From an uncultured Oscillospiraceae bacterium (lineage in GTDB: Bacteria > Bacillota > Clostridia > Oscillospirales > Oscillospiraceae): a DNA stretch of 64,000 nt. A program made the position numbers and the translations under genes. Location of the stretch: assembly GCA_934646005.1 (NCBI GenBank), contig CAKUED010000017.1:1-64000 (forward strand), given 5' to 3'. This document shows positions 7,926 through 15,593 of the stretch, in pieces. Each line of letters starts with the position of its first letter. Within the stretch, counting starts at the first letter, position 1. The notes under the pieces are model-generated. The model worked only from the letters and a program-made list of their open reading frames with translations. It had not been told where the DNA came from and searched no databases.

Positions 7926-9596
7926 ATGGACATACATACGATCAGAATGGAGCTAAGAACAAAGTCCATTTACGATTTGCCGCTGCGCGTGACCTACTAT
8001 GCGCGCGTGTCGTCCGAGAGTGACGAGCAGCTGAACTCACTGGGTAATCAGGTTTCCTACTATGAGGATCTGATCCGAAGGAATCTCCCGTGGACATTCG
8101 TGCCGGGCTACATTGACGAGGGTCTGTCCGGCATCTCTACGAAGAAGCGTGAGAACTTTAACCGCATGATCGAGGACGCCGCCGAAGGTCAATTCGATCT
8201 GGTTATCACCAAGGAAATTTCCCGCTTTGCCCGAAACACGCTTGATTCCATTCGGTACACGCGCCAGCTGCTAAGCTGCGGCGTGGGCGTATTTTTTCAG
8301 AATGACAACATCAATACATTCGATGAGGATGCCGAACTGCGCCTGTCCATCATGTCGTCTATCGCGCAGGATGAACTGCGCAAGCTGTCCTCGCGTGTAA
8401 AATTCGGTCACCAGCAGGCCATCAAGTCGAGCGTCGTGCTCGGCAACAGCCGCATCTTCGGCTACACAAAAGCGGACGGAAAGCTGGTCATTGACGAAGC
8501 GGAAGCGCCGATGGTGCGGGAGCTGTTTGAGCTGTATGCCACCGGCGAATACTCCATGAAGCAGTTGGAAACGCTGTTCTGGGAAAAAGGCTATCACAAC
8601 CACAACGGCAAAAAAATCGCCCACACCACCATGTCCAACCTGATTTCCAACCCCAAATACAAGGGCTACTACGTCGGCAACAAGGTCAAGGTCGTGGATA
8701 TGTTCACGAAAAAGCAGAAGTTCCTCCCGCCGGAGGAATGGGTCATGTTCAAGGACGAAACGGGCGAAATTGTGCCAGCCATCGTGAGCGAGGAAGTCTG
8801 GGACACGGCAAACGCTGTCCTGAAAAAGCGCAGCGAGGACGTGAAGGCGCGGCAGGGCGTCTGCAATCACGCCAATCTCCTGACCGGGAAGCTCTTCTGC
8901 ACGCACTGCGGCGCTGCCTATTACCGGCGCGACACCGTGGACCGCTCCGGGCAGAAGAACAGCAAGTGGGTCTGCTCCGGCAAAATCAAAAACGGCAGCG
9001 ACTCGTGTCCGTCGTTTGCGATTTATGAAAGCGAAATCAAGCCGGTGCTGCTGGAGGTTCTGCGTGACACGGGCGCGGACGCAAAAGCGATGATTGACCG
9101 CTACATGGAGCTGTACCGCGAGATTCACACGGATGGCAGTTCATCGAAAAAAATCGAGGAGCAGGAGCAAATCATCGAGCTTGGCGAGAAGAAAAAACAG
9201 AAACTGCTCCAGCTTGCCGCAACGGGCAACCTGAGCGACCACGACTTCTTCTCCATGAATAAGCAGTGTACCGCGGAAATCGAACAGGCGCAGGAAGCAC
9301 TCCGGGCGCTGTGTGAGCAGCGTGACTCCGCAAGCGACTTCAAAAAGCACATGGATACCATTCGCAATGTCTTACAGGCAGCCGAACGCGACGCCGCCTG
9401 CGGGGTCATCAACAAGGATTTCGTGGACAAGTATATCGACAAAATCTACGCCACGATGGAGGATGCCCACACCATGCACCTGCAAATCAAGATATTTACG
9501 GGCGAAACGACGGACAAATATCTCTCGAATCTCAGAAGTCGCACGGGTCACACGTTCAAGAAAATGATCGAGGCTTACGAGCGCTCCATGAAGTAA
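7926..9596 (+). CDS. Large serine recombinase of the SASP element
   Basis: Catalyses recombination between the element ends. 556 residues as integrated: resolvase domain with YYARVSSE (catalytic Ser), GISTKKRENFNRMIEDA, KEISRFARNTLDSI; a recombinase domain (RIFGYTKADGKLVIDEAEAPMVRELFELYATGEYS..); a zinc ribbon CTHCGAAYYRR...WVCSGK...DSCPS; then a coiled-coil-rich C-terminus. The last 12 codons (after the core AA at 9558-9559) are the SASP 3' end in the same frame, including the SASP stop. In the excised circle, 7926-9559 plus 3967-4066 gives 1,734 bases, a 577-residue protein with a different tail and its own terminator. GAAGGAG precedes the ATG. Confidence 0.93.
   Translation: MDIHTIRMELRTKSIYDLPLRVTYYARVSSESDEQLNSLGNQVSYYEDLIRRNLPWTFVPGYIDEGLSGISTKKRENFNRMIEDAAEGQFDLVITKEISRFARNTLDSIRYTRQLLSCGVGVFFQNDNINTFDEDAELRLSIMSSIAQDELRKLSSRVKFGHQQAIKSSVVLGNSRIFGYTKADGKLVIDEAEAPMVRELFELYATGEYSMKQLETLFWEKGYHNHNGKKIAHTTMSNLISNPKYKGYYVGNKVKVVDMFTKKQKFLPPEEWVMFKDETGEIVPAIVSEEVWDTANAVLKKRSEDVKARQGVCNHANLLTGKLFCTHCGAAYYRRDTVDRSGQKNSKWVCSGKIKNGSDSCPSFAIYESEIKPVLLEVLRDTGADAKAMIDRYMELYREIHTDGSSSKKIEEQEQIIELGEKKKQKLLQLAATGNLSDHDFFSMNKQCTAEIEQAQEALRALCEQRDSASDFKKHMDTIRNVLQAAERDAACGVINKDFVDKYIDKIYATMEDAHTMHLQIKIFTGETTDKYLSNLRSRTGHTFKKMIEAYERSMK
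9541..9575 (+). other. Right attachment site of the SASP element
   Basis: Element arm CGGGTCACACGTTC, core AA (9558-9559), then host GAAAATGATC. The arm mirrors the left arm GAACGTGTGCCCC with one mismatch over 13 bases. Confidence 0.88.
9560..9596 (+). pseudogene. alpha/beta-type SASP, 3' part (split gene)
   Basis: Encodes the end of the split spore protein: with the two core bases it reads KKMIEAYERSMK and stop, the expected continuation of GGQMVK at 3966. While integrated, these codons serve as the last codons of the recombinase. The terminator at 9624 is probably that of the SASP gene. Confidence 0.9.
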
Positions 9597-9623
9597 TTGC
9601 CCTTCCCTTCGGGGAGGACGGAG

Positions 9624-9662
9624 GCAGGCTGTGTCTGCGGGTGCGGATGCAGCCTGCTTTTT
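9624..9662 (+). terminator. Terminator after the SASP 3' half / recombinase
   Basis: GCAGGCTG/CAGCCTGC 8-bp stem with an 18-base loop followed by TTTTTTCG, 28 bases past the shared stop codon. Confidence 0.85.
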
Positions 9663-9839
9663 CGGGCGCAGAGTCCTTATTTTGCACGGTTTTGGGCGTC
9701 AGGATACACAATTCGACCATTTTTGCGGCTTTGTTTACAAATCGTTCGTTCCAAATTCACAGTTTGGACATGATTGTCCCGTATCCTAAAGCCATGGAAA
9801 CCAACGTTTTCCTCTCTTTTCTCTTTCTCTTTTCTCTCT

Positions 9840-9879
9840 AATGCAAATGCCTGCGGCACGTGCCGCAGGCATTTGCATT
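9840..9879. repeat. 40-bp perfect palindrome
   Basis: AATGCAAATGCCTGCGGCAC (9840-9859) is followed at once by its exact complement (9860-9879) with no spacer. A CT-rich tract lies to the left, so on the minus strand the hairpin is followed by a purine run rather than U. It sits 58 bases before the YesL-like start. Role unknown: recombination scar, terminator variant or 5' UTR stem. Confidence 0.8.
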
Positions 9880-9936
9880 TCTGCGCGCTTGCTTTTTGCC
9901 GCATTTTCGCCTATACTTACTTGCAGGAAAGGGCAG

Positions 9937-10623
9937 GTGGAAATTTTGTTTTCATATGATTCCAAGCTGATGCAGACGCTGACGTTCGTCGCCGATCTCA
10001 TCCTTCTGAATATTTTATATCTGCTGTTCTGTATCCCGGTGTTCACCATCGGCGCGGCGCAGGCAGCGCTGTACAGCGGCATCCGCACGCTGCTGGATAA
10101 AACGGACGACAGCTCCTGCGCCGCCGCGTTTTTCCGCAGCTTCCGCACGGGCTTCGGCTCGATCACGCTGGCGTGGCTCATTTTCGCTGTGCTCATGGCG
10201 CTGGCGGGCTGGAGTCTCGTCCTCGTGCTGGTCTACAAGTACGCCGCCTCCGGCGTGCCGCTGTGGCTGAGCGTGGCGTCGGTGTGCGTGTGCGCGCTGT
10301 TTCAGGCGCAGCTCTCGCTGTTCCACGCGCGCTTTTCCTGCACCGTCTGGCAGCTCATCCGCAACAGCTTCCTGATGTGCGCCCTGCACCCGCTGCGCGC
10401 CGTGCTCTGCGCCGCGTTCGTCTGGCTGCCCGTGGGTGTCGCGCTGGCGGACCTCACCGTGTTCCTGCGGCTCGTGCCGCTGTGGCTGTGCGGCTATTTC
10501 AGCCTCGCGCTCCTGCTGAACTTCCTGCTGATGAAAAAGCCGTTCCAAAAGCTCATCGACCAATACCGCCAAGCCCACCCGGACGAATCAAGCGAAGCCG
10601 AACCGTCCGACGAACCCGCATAA
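9937..10623 (+). CDS. YesL-family (DUF624) membrane protein
   Basis: 228-residue integral membrane protein with four or five hydrophobic segments. The N-terminal block LMQTLTFVADLILLNILYLLFCIPVFTIGAAQAALYS is the YesL/DUF624 signature. Family members usually sit beside sugar ABC transporters or glycosidases, but their role is not established. Here it stands alone between a SASP locus and the pyrophosphatase. GTG at 9937 chosen because AGGAAAGGG precedes it and the protein then begins like known YesL; the in-frame ATG at 9841 falls inside a palindrome. The tail is acidic (DESSEAEPSDEPA). Confidence 0.82.
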   Translation: MEILFSYDSKLMQTLTFVADLILLNILYLLFCIPVFTIGAAQAALYSGIRTLLDKTDDSSCAAAFFRSFRTGFGSITLAWLIFAVLMALAGWSLVLVLVYKYAASGVPLWLSVASVCVCALFQAQLSLFHARFSCTVWQLIRNSFLMCALHPLRAVLCAAFVWLPVGVALADLTVFLRLVPLWLCGYFSLALLLNFLLMKKPFQKLIDQYRQAHPDESSEAEPSDEPA

Positions 10624-10630
10624 AAACACC

Positions 10631-10667
10631 GCCCCGCAGCCAAACCGGCTGCGGGGCGAGCTTTTTT
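10631..10667. terminator. Bidirectional terminator between YesL-like and pyrophosphatase genes
   Basis: GCCCCGCAGCC/GGCTGCGGGGC 11-bp stem; GAGCTTTTTTG on the plus side and GGTGTTTTTA on the minus side. Confidence 0.9.
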
Positions 10668-10674
10668 GAAAATT

Positions 10675-12291
10675 TTAACCCCAAAGGGCAGAAAGCATCG
10701 GCACGATCTGCTTTTTGCGCGAAACGACCTTCGGCAGAAAGCAGGTATGGTCCTTGAGCGGAACGCTGAACGCCTGCGTGAAAATATCCTCGTCGCCGAG
10801 ATACAGGATCTGCGTGCCCTCCACGAGCACATCCGTCAGCATCAGGATCATCAGGCTGTAGCCGCGCTCCGCCATCGTGCGCTGCATGAGCTGCAAAAAT
10901 TCGTCCTTGCGCTGAAGCATCCGGCTGGAATCGACGCAGGTGATCTGGCTGATACCGAAATCGTGCCCCGCGATGTGAAAATCCTTGAAATCCGCAAACA
11001 GCAGGCTGTCCGCCGACTTGTCGTCCGCATTCGACGCGGCGAAGATCTCCTTGCCCAGCTCCTCAAGCGAGACGTTCGCGATGCGCGCCATGCGCTCCGC
11101 CATGCGGTGGTCCTTGGGCGTGGACGTGGGCGATTTGAACATGACGGTGTCCGCCACGATCGCCGACGCGATCAGCCCCGCCAGCTTGTCAGACGGCATA
11201 AGCCCCTTTTCCTGATACATCGACGCGATGATCGTCGCCGTTGAGCCGACCGGCTCATTGCGGAAATAGATCGGGTTGCCCGTCTGAATGTCCGCCAGCC
11301 GGTGATGGTCGATGATCTCCAAAATTTCCGCCTGTTCCAGACCAGGCACGGACTGCGCCGCCTCGTTGTGGTCCACCAGCACCACGCGCTTGCGGCGCGG
11401 CTTGATGAGGTGATAGCGCGAGAGCGTGCCCACGACCTTGTCGTTTTCGTCCAGAATCGGATAGCTGCGGTGGCGGCTTTTGAGCACGATCTCCTTGACG
11501 TCGTCCACAAAATCCGTCAGGTGGAACGCCTCCAGGTCCTCCGTCCGGCAGATGCGCTGGATGGGGATGGCGTAGTAGATCATCCGCGCCGTGCGCACCG
11601 CGTCAAACGGCGTTGCGATGATGCACGTCTCGGTCGGCAGCTCGTAAAGCTCCTTCGGCAGCTCCGCCTGACACACGATCAGGCAGTTGACGTTTTCCTC
11701 CAGTGCGCGGCGCGCCAGCGCCGGCTGTTCGCCGCAGATGACAATGGACTGCTTGCTGCGGAACACAAGATTGGCGTTGCTCTGCGGCAGCGCGATGCAC
11801 ACCTCGCCGCTCACGCTGTCCACCAGATGCCCCGCCTCGTTGAGAATTTTGCCGTCGAGCACGCTGAGGAGATTAAAAACAGGAATTTTCTGCACGACCG
11901 GCTCGCTGACGGTGTTCATATCATACGCCGCCACCTCCGTCGGCGAGAGCATCCCGTAGAGGCTGCCGTCGTCATTCGTCACCGGCAGCGCCGGGATGGC
12001 GCGGTTCGAGCGCAGCGTGTCCCACGCCCGGCTGAGCGTCACGGCGCTGCTGAGTGCGGGCGGCGTGTCGAACGCCAGATCGCGCACCTGCGTGCGCATG
12101 GTCTGAATGCGCAGCGGCGGCTCAAAGCCGAAGCGCGCCAGCACGAGCTGCGTCTCGTCGCTGATATGCCCCAGCCGCGCCGGAACAAATTCGCGGTCGC
12201 CCAGCGCGTTCCGCAGCGCGGCGTACGCCATCGCGGATACGATCGAATCCGTGTCGGGATTGCGGTGACCGGTCACATAAATCGGGTCCAT
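10675..12291 (-). CDS. ppaC: Manganese-dependent inorganic pyrophosphatase with CBS and DRTGG domains
   Basis: Hydrolyses pyrophosphate to phosphate in the cytosol. 538 residues is the length of the regulated family II enzymes. N-terminal DHH motif GHRNPDTDSIVSAMAY (8-23); CBS (about 75-130, LPVTNDDGSLYGMLSPTEVA); DRTGG region (about 140-250); second CBS (HRSYPILDENDKVVGTLSRYHLI); then the rest of the catalytic domain with VLVDHNE and EIIDHHRLADIQ, and DHHA2 near the end. CBS-PPases are inhibited by AMP/ADP and activated by ATP or diadenosine polyphosphates (family knowledge). It follows a hypothetical gene by 11 bases. Confidence 0.95.
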   Translation of the reverse strand: MDPIYVTGHRNPDTDSIVSAMAYAALRNALGDREFVPARLGHISDETQLVLARFGFEPPLRIQTMRTQVRDLAFDTPPALSSAVTLSRAWDTLRSNRAIPALPVTNDDGSLYGMLSPTEVAAYDMNTVSEPVVQKIPVFNLLSVLDGKILNEAGHLVDSVSGEVCIALPQSNANLVFRSKQSIVICGEQPALARRALEENVNCLIVCQAELPKELYELPTETCIIATPFDAVRTARMIYYAIPIQRICRTEDLEAFHLTDFVDDVKEIVLKSRHRSYPILDENDKVVGTLSRYHLIKPRRKRVVLVDHNEAAQSVPGLEQAEILEIIDHHRLADIQTGNPIYFRNEPVGSTATIIASMYQEKGLMPSDKLAGLIASAIVADTVMFKSPTSTPKDHRMAERMARIANVSLEELGKEIFAASNADDKSADSLLFADFKDFHIAGHDFGISQITCVDSSRMLQRKDEFLQLMQRTMAERGYSLMILMLTDVLVEGTQILYLGDEDIFTQAFSVPLKDHTCFLPKVVSRKKQIVPMLSALWG

Positions 12292-12302
12292 AGCGTCTCC
12301 TT

Positions 12303-13067
12303 TCAGGCTTCGGGGAATTTCACGCCGTTGAATTTCATTAAAAACCGCACGGGATAGTAGCGGTCGAGATAGTATGTGCTGTACCAGTCGAATGTAGCCT
12401 GCGGCAGGCTTCGCAGCTCCGGCGCATCGCAGCGGAAGCGGCAGAACGTCTGTTCATCGCCGCTGAGCAGCGCTGCCAGCAGCTCTCTCTGCCCCTCGTC
12501 CGCCAGCCGCTTCAGGCACGCGTCCATGATCTCCGCGCAGTCCTGCTCCTCCTGCGGCGCACACCACTGCTTGTTTCCGAGCCACAGCAGAAAATCATCC
12601 ATATCCAGCAGCGTCTGCGCGGCGGCGTGCGAGAGCTTGGCAAACTCGTCCGTGTCATGGCGCTTGACCACGTCGATCAGGTACTCGACCAGACGGTCGT
12701 CCAGACACACGCTGTCCAGAAAGACCTCGTAAATGTCCCGGATTTCGGACTTGACCGGTTCTTCCGGCTCACTTGACTCTTCCGCCGCCTCCGGCTGCGC
12801 ATCCGGCGCACCTTGCGCCAGTGCGCCGCCGAGCACCCCAAGCGTCGCCGGGTCGTAGTTTTCAAATGTCGCCGGGTCAATTTCATCGCCGCGCGCCGCC
12901 GCGCACAGCCGCACAAACTCCGGGATACCCAGCGCCGCGATCTGCCTCTGTAATTCCTCCGCGCGCCCGTCCGCGTCCGCCGCCGTGAGCGTCAGCCCCT
13001 TCGGCGCAGGGAACGTTCCCTCGCAAAGCTCCTGAAAATATTGCAGAAAATATTGAAGAATTTCCAT
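12303..13067 (-). CDS. Hypothetical protein co-transcribed with the pyrophosphatase
   Basis: 254 residues, not recognised. It starts MEILQYFLQYFQELCEGTFPAPKGLTLT, has a low-complexity acidic stretch near residue 95 (AEESSEPEEPVKSE), and a helical C-terminus rich in Asp/Glu and aromatic residues (FDWYSTYYLDRYYPVRFLMKFNG). No signal peptide or membrane segment. ATG at 13067 preferred over 13142 because GGGAG sits 7 bases upstream and the longer version would overlap the promoter. The pyrophosphatase follows after 11 bases, so a link to phosphate/pyrophosphate control is possible but unproven. Confidence 0.72.
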   Translation of the reverse strand: MEILQYFLQYFQELCEGTFPAPKGLTLTAADADGRAEELQRQIAALGIPEFVRLCAAARGDEIDPATFENYDPATLGVLGGALAQGAPDAQPEAAEESSEPEEPVKSEIRDIYEVFLDSVCLDDRLVEYLIDVVKRHDTDEFAKLSHAAAQTLLDMDDFLLWLGNKQWCAPQEEQDCAEIMDACLKRLADEGQRELLAALLSGDEQTFCRFRCDAPELRSLPQATFDWYSTYYLDRYYPVRFLMKFNGVKFPEA

Positions 13068-13095
13068 AAATGCTCCCGTAAAATTTGGTACTTTG

Positions 13096-13124
13096 AGTCT
13101 ACCACCTTTCCGGGCGAAAGTCAA
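13096..13124 (-). promoter_or_regulatory. Promoter of the hypothetical-ppaC operon
   Basis: Minus strand TTGACT, 17 bases, TAGACT, about 30 bases before the ATG at 13067. Confidence 0.7.
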
Positions 13125-13143
13125 AGCAAAATCTGCCGCCAAG

Positions 13144-13640
13144 TTTCGTCGTAACGTAGGAGCGAGGCTTGCCCCGCCCGCCTGTTGCAGGTTTAGATTG
13201 CATTTCTTATCAAGCCGTAGGGGCGGGGTTCTACCCTACCCGCGCGGATACACCATCAAAATCGTACAACGACCGGCGACCTCGCACGATGTCCGTAGGG
13301 GTCGATGCCCACATCGACCCGGCGGTGCGCAATCGCAAAATTGCACGACGTTCGGCGAAATTGCAAAATGTTCTGTAGGGGCGGACGACTCTGTCCGCCC
13401 GTTGGGTACGTCCGTTTTTGCCGCAATGTTTCGTAAAACCGATTGTGTCTGCTGCACGGGTCGATGTGGGCATCGACCCCTACAAACGTTGTGCGGATTC
13501 GCATTGGTGCGTCCGTGTTCGTAGGTGCGTGCCGCCGGGCGGACAGGGTCGTCCGCCCCTACGGGTGCGTGCGTGTTCGCATCGGTGCATTCAATTTTCC
13601 CGCGTGATACCGCGCGGGAGGGGCAGAGCCCCTCCCCTAC
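13144..13640. repeat. Palindromic repeat island 1 (GTAGGGGCGG family)
   Basis: About 500 bases without a gene. The left end TTTCGTCGTAACGTAGGAG is a variant of the terminal repeat seen at 28118 and 30138. Inside are several hairpins built from GTAGGGGCGGAC..GTCCGCCC(CTAC) and GGTCGATG..CATCGACC units, and the right end CCCTCCCCTACGGC is a degraded inverted copy. Short open frames here are artefacts of GC-rich repeats. Confidence 0.75.
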
Positions 13641-13737
13641 GGCTTGATTGCCGGTACAGGCAAAATCCGTGATTGACATCTCTCCGCCCACCATATATCA
13701 TAATCCTGTACCATTTCTTTCTGAAGAGGTGTTCCGT

Positions 13738-13920
13738 ATGAGCAACGAACCCTTAAAGATCCATCGCCGTGGGGAGGATGGCAACCGCATGATCTCTGTG
13801 CGCATCCGCGAGGAGACGCTTGCCGAGCTGGACCGGCTGGCGGCGGAAACAAATTACTCGCGCAACGAACTTATCAACATCATTCTCGCGCACGGTGTCA
13901 AGAACGTCGAGATCGAATAG
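13738..13920 (+). CDS. Ribbon-helix-helix (CopG-like) DNA-binding protein
   Basis: 60 residues: a short basic arm (MSNEPLKIHRRGEDGN), then a beta strand RMISVRIREETLAELDRLAAETNYSRNELINIILAHGVKNVEIE typical of RHH dimers. It probably binds a palindromic operator as a repressor; its target is unknown and no toxin gene adjoins it. GAAGAGGTG precedes the ATG. A strong terminator follows directly. Confidence 0.85.
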   Translation: MSNEPLKIHRRGEDGNRMISVRIREETLAELDRLAAETNYSRNELINIILAHGVKNVEIE

Positions 13921-13933
13921 CTTTACACGCGCA

Positions 13934-13967
13934 AAAAAGCCCGCTGGAATCTTCCAGCGGGCTTTTT
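13934..13967. terminator. Bidirectional terminator between RHH gene and ABC operon
   Basis: 16-bp perfect stem AAAAAGCCCGCTGGAA and its complement with a 2-base loop; T-runs on both strands, so it ends both the RHH gene and the convergent ABC operon. Confidence 0.93.
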
Positions 13968-13974
13968 CCTGTTT

Positions 13975-14475
13975 TTATCCAGCCATATCCGACAGATCAG
14001 CCGTTTCGTCGGTCATTTCGGTGATGCCGAACTCGTCCGTTACCGGCTCTTCGTCCACATCCTCTTCCACGATCGTCTGCACGAACTCACTTAAGTAAGC
14101 CTCCTCCGGCAGACCTGCGAACAGACCCGGGAGGTTGATGATGATGCCGTCCATGTTGTACGGCAGCGCGAAGCGGTACGACACGATGGTCTCGTCGCCG
14201 CCCTTTTCCTGCGTGATCTTGAACGTGATGTCGAGCGTCTGCCCGATCACCGTGGTCATGGCGCGCTCTTTGTCGTAGAGCTTGCCGACCTGCTCGTCGC
14301 CGTCGATGACCACGACCTTATACGGCGTGTCGATCGTCGAGCCGTTATATTCGAGCTTTTTGTTGTCAAAATACACCGTGTGCCCGCGTCCGACCACGAA
14401 CATGACCGCCGCGATTGCCAGCAGCACGACCACCGTGCCCACCTTAAAGAGGATGGAAGTCGTTTTCTTACTCAC
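13975..14475 (-). CDS. DUF6672-like membrane-anchored protein of the DUF3798 ABC operon
   Basis: 166 residues: one N-terminal membrane helix (ILFKVGTVVVLLAIAAVMFVVG) and an extracytoplasmic domain (GHTVYFDNKKLEYNGSTIDTPYKVVVIDGDEQVGKLYDKERAM...), ending in an acidic tail. It is the last gene of the five-gene importer unit, overlapping the permease gene by 4 bases. Such a protein repeatedly accompanies these ABC genes in gut Clostridia; function unknown. It may be an accessory of the permease complex on the outer face of the membrane. Confidence 0.7.
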   Translation of the reverse strand: MSKKTTSILFKVGTVVVLLAIAAVMFVVGRGHTVYFDNKKLEYNGSTIDTPYKVVVIDGDEQVGKLYDKERAMTTVIGQTLDITFKITQEKGGDETIVSYRFALPYNMDGIIINLPGLFAGLPEEAYLSEFVQTIVEEDVDEEPVTDEFGITEMTDETADLSDMAG

Positions 14476-15593
14476 GCCTGACCCTCCTCTCGCTGCGCCT
14501 GCGCAAGCTCCTGACCGAGGCGGTTCTTCTGCTTGCGCTTTTTCATCTCATACATCACCAGTGCCACCGCGATGACGAAGTACGACGCGAACACGCGGAA
14601 ATACTCGCCGATCATGGAGTCGCCCGTGATCGCCGCGCCGGTCGAGGGCGCAACGATGAACATCGTATGGAACAGGATGACGCCAAGGAAGACGTTTCCG
14701 ATGGACGCCTTGTCCACGGACGCGCCGCCGACGAGCAGCGCCGCGATGCAGAACATACCGATCTGCGAATGCGCGCTGTAGGTAGCAATGTTGCCCATGT
14801 TCTGGAGATACAGGATCATGCCGAAGCCGGAGAGCACCGTGGACATCACGATGGACAGCACGCGCGTGCGGTCCACATTGATGCCGGCGTCGCGCGCAAC
14901 GTCCATATCCTGCCCGACGGCGCGCATATCCTGCCCGAGCTTGGTCTTGCGGAACCAGACGATGAACAGGCACAGCAGCCCGATGAGGATGAACGACAGC
15001 ACCGGGATCTTCACGCCGCCGATGTTCACCGCCAGCAGATTGTCGATGCACTGGCGCATATTGAGAAGGCTGACGGTATTGCGGATGCCGTAGCCGCGCG
15101 GCAGGCGGATGGACGCGTGCTTGATGGGGATGATGCTGCCCATGGCGAACAGCACGATGAGCTGATATACGCCGTTCATGAAGAAGCTGATGATGTAGCT
15201 CGTGATCATTTCGCGCCCCTTGGCGTGGTTGAGGATCGTGCCGCACAGCAGCCCCAGCAGCGCCGAGAGCGGAATGGACACGATCATTGCCAGCACAACG
15301 CCCGGGATGCCCCAGATCTGCCAGTCGGCGACGAAGATCAGCGCGATCTCCGCGCCCATCGCGCCCAGCGTCATGGCGAAGTTCAGACCCATTCCCGCCA
15401 TAATGGGGATGAGCAGACCCATCACGAGGAAAATGTTGCGCCCCATGCGCGTCACGATCTCGTTGAGCAGGTAGCTCGCCGAGAAGCCGGACACCGGGAT
15501 GCACGCCGCGCAGATCAGCACGAACAGGATCGGCACGGAGTTGTCTTGAATAAATTGCAGCGGACTCTTTTTAAGCGTATTATTCCTTTTCAT
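14472..15593 (-). CDS. ABC transporter permease (BPD_transp_2 family), second subunit
   Basis: 373-residue integral membrane permease with about ten hydrophobic segments, of the RbsC/nucleoside-type family (GGASVDKASIGNVFLGVILFHTMF near the C-terminus; DAGINVDRTRVLSIVMSTVLSG coupling region). It forms a heterodimer with the upstream permease. Overlaps of 4 bases with both neighbours show translational coupling. The substrate cannot be read from sequence. Confidence 0.92.
   Translation of the reverse strand: MKRNNTLKKSPLQFIQDNSVPILFVLICAACIPVSGFSASYLLNEIVTRMGRNIFLVMGLLIPIMAGMGLNFAMTLGAMGAEIALIFVADWQIWGIPGVVLAMIVSIPLSALLGLLCGTILNHAKGREMITSYIISFFMNGVYQLIVLFAMGSIIPIKHASIRLPRGYGIRNTVSLLNMRQCIDNLLAVNIGGVKIPVLSFILIGLLCLFIVWFRKTKLGQDMRAVGQDMDVARDAGINVDRTRVLSIVMSTVLSGFGMILYLQNMGNIATYSAHSQIGMFCIAALLVGGASVDKASIGNVFLGVILFHTMFIVAPSTGAAITGDSMIGEYFRVFASYFVIAVALVMYEMKKRKQKNRLGQELAQAQREEGQA

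Larger units (their letters stand above)
3967..9559. mobile_element. 5.6-kb skin-like element interrupting a SASP gene
   Basis: Bounded by TCAAGAA at both ends, with inverted arms ACGTGTG.CCC.T.CGA just inside. Rejoining the outer sequences restores an in-frame SASP, and rejoining the inner ends makes a near-perfect palindromic attP (CACACGTTC, AA, GAACGTGTG). It carries a prepilin-like gene, a Fic gene, an AlbA_2/RecG-like gene, a degenerate stretch, a small ORF and the large serine recombinase that reads across the right end. No conjugation, capsid or replication genes are present. The architecture is that of sporulation intervening elements such as skin. Confidence 0.9.

Noticed and set aside
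13144..13694. Overlapping frames of 70-150 residues in repeat island 1
   Set aside because: Made of palindromic repeats read in several phases; translations are repeated and low in complexity.
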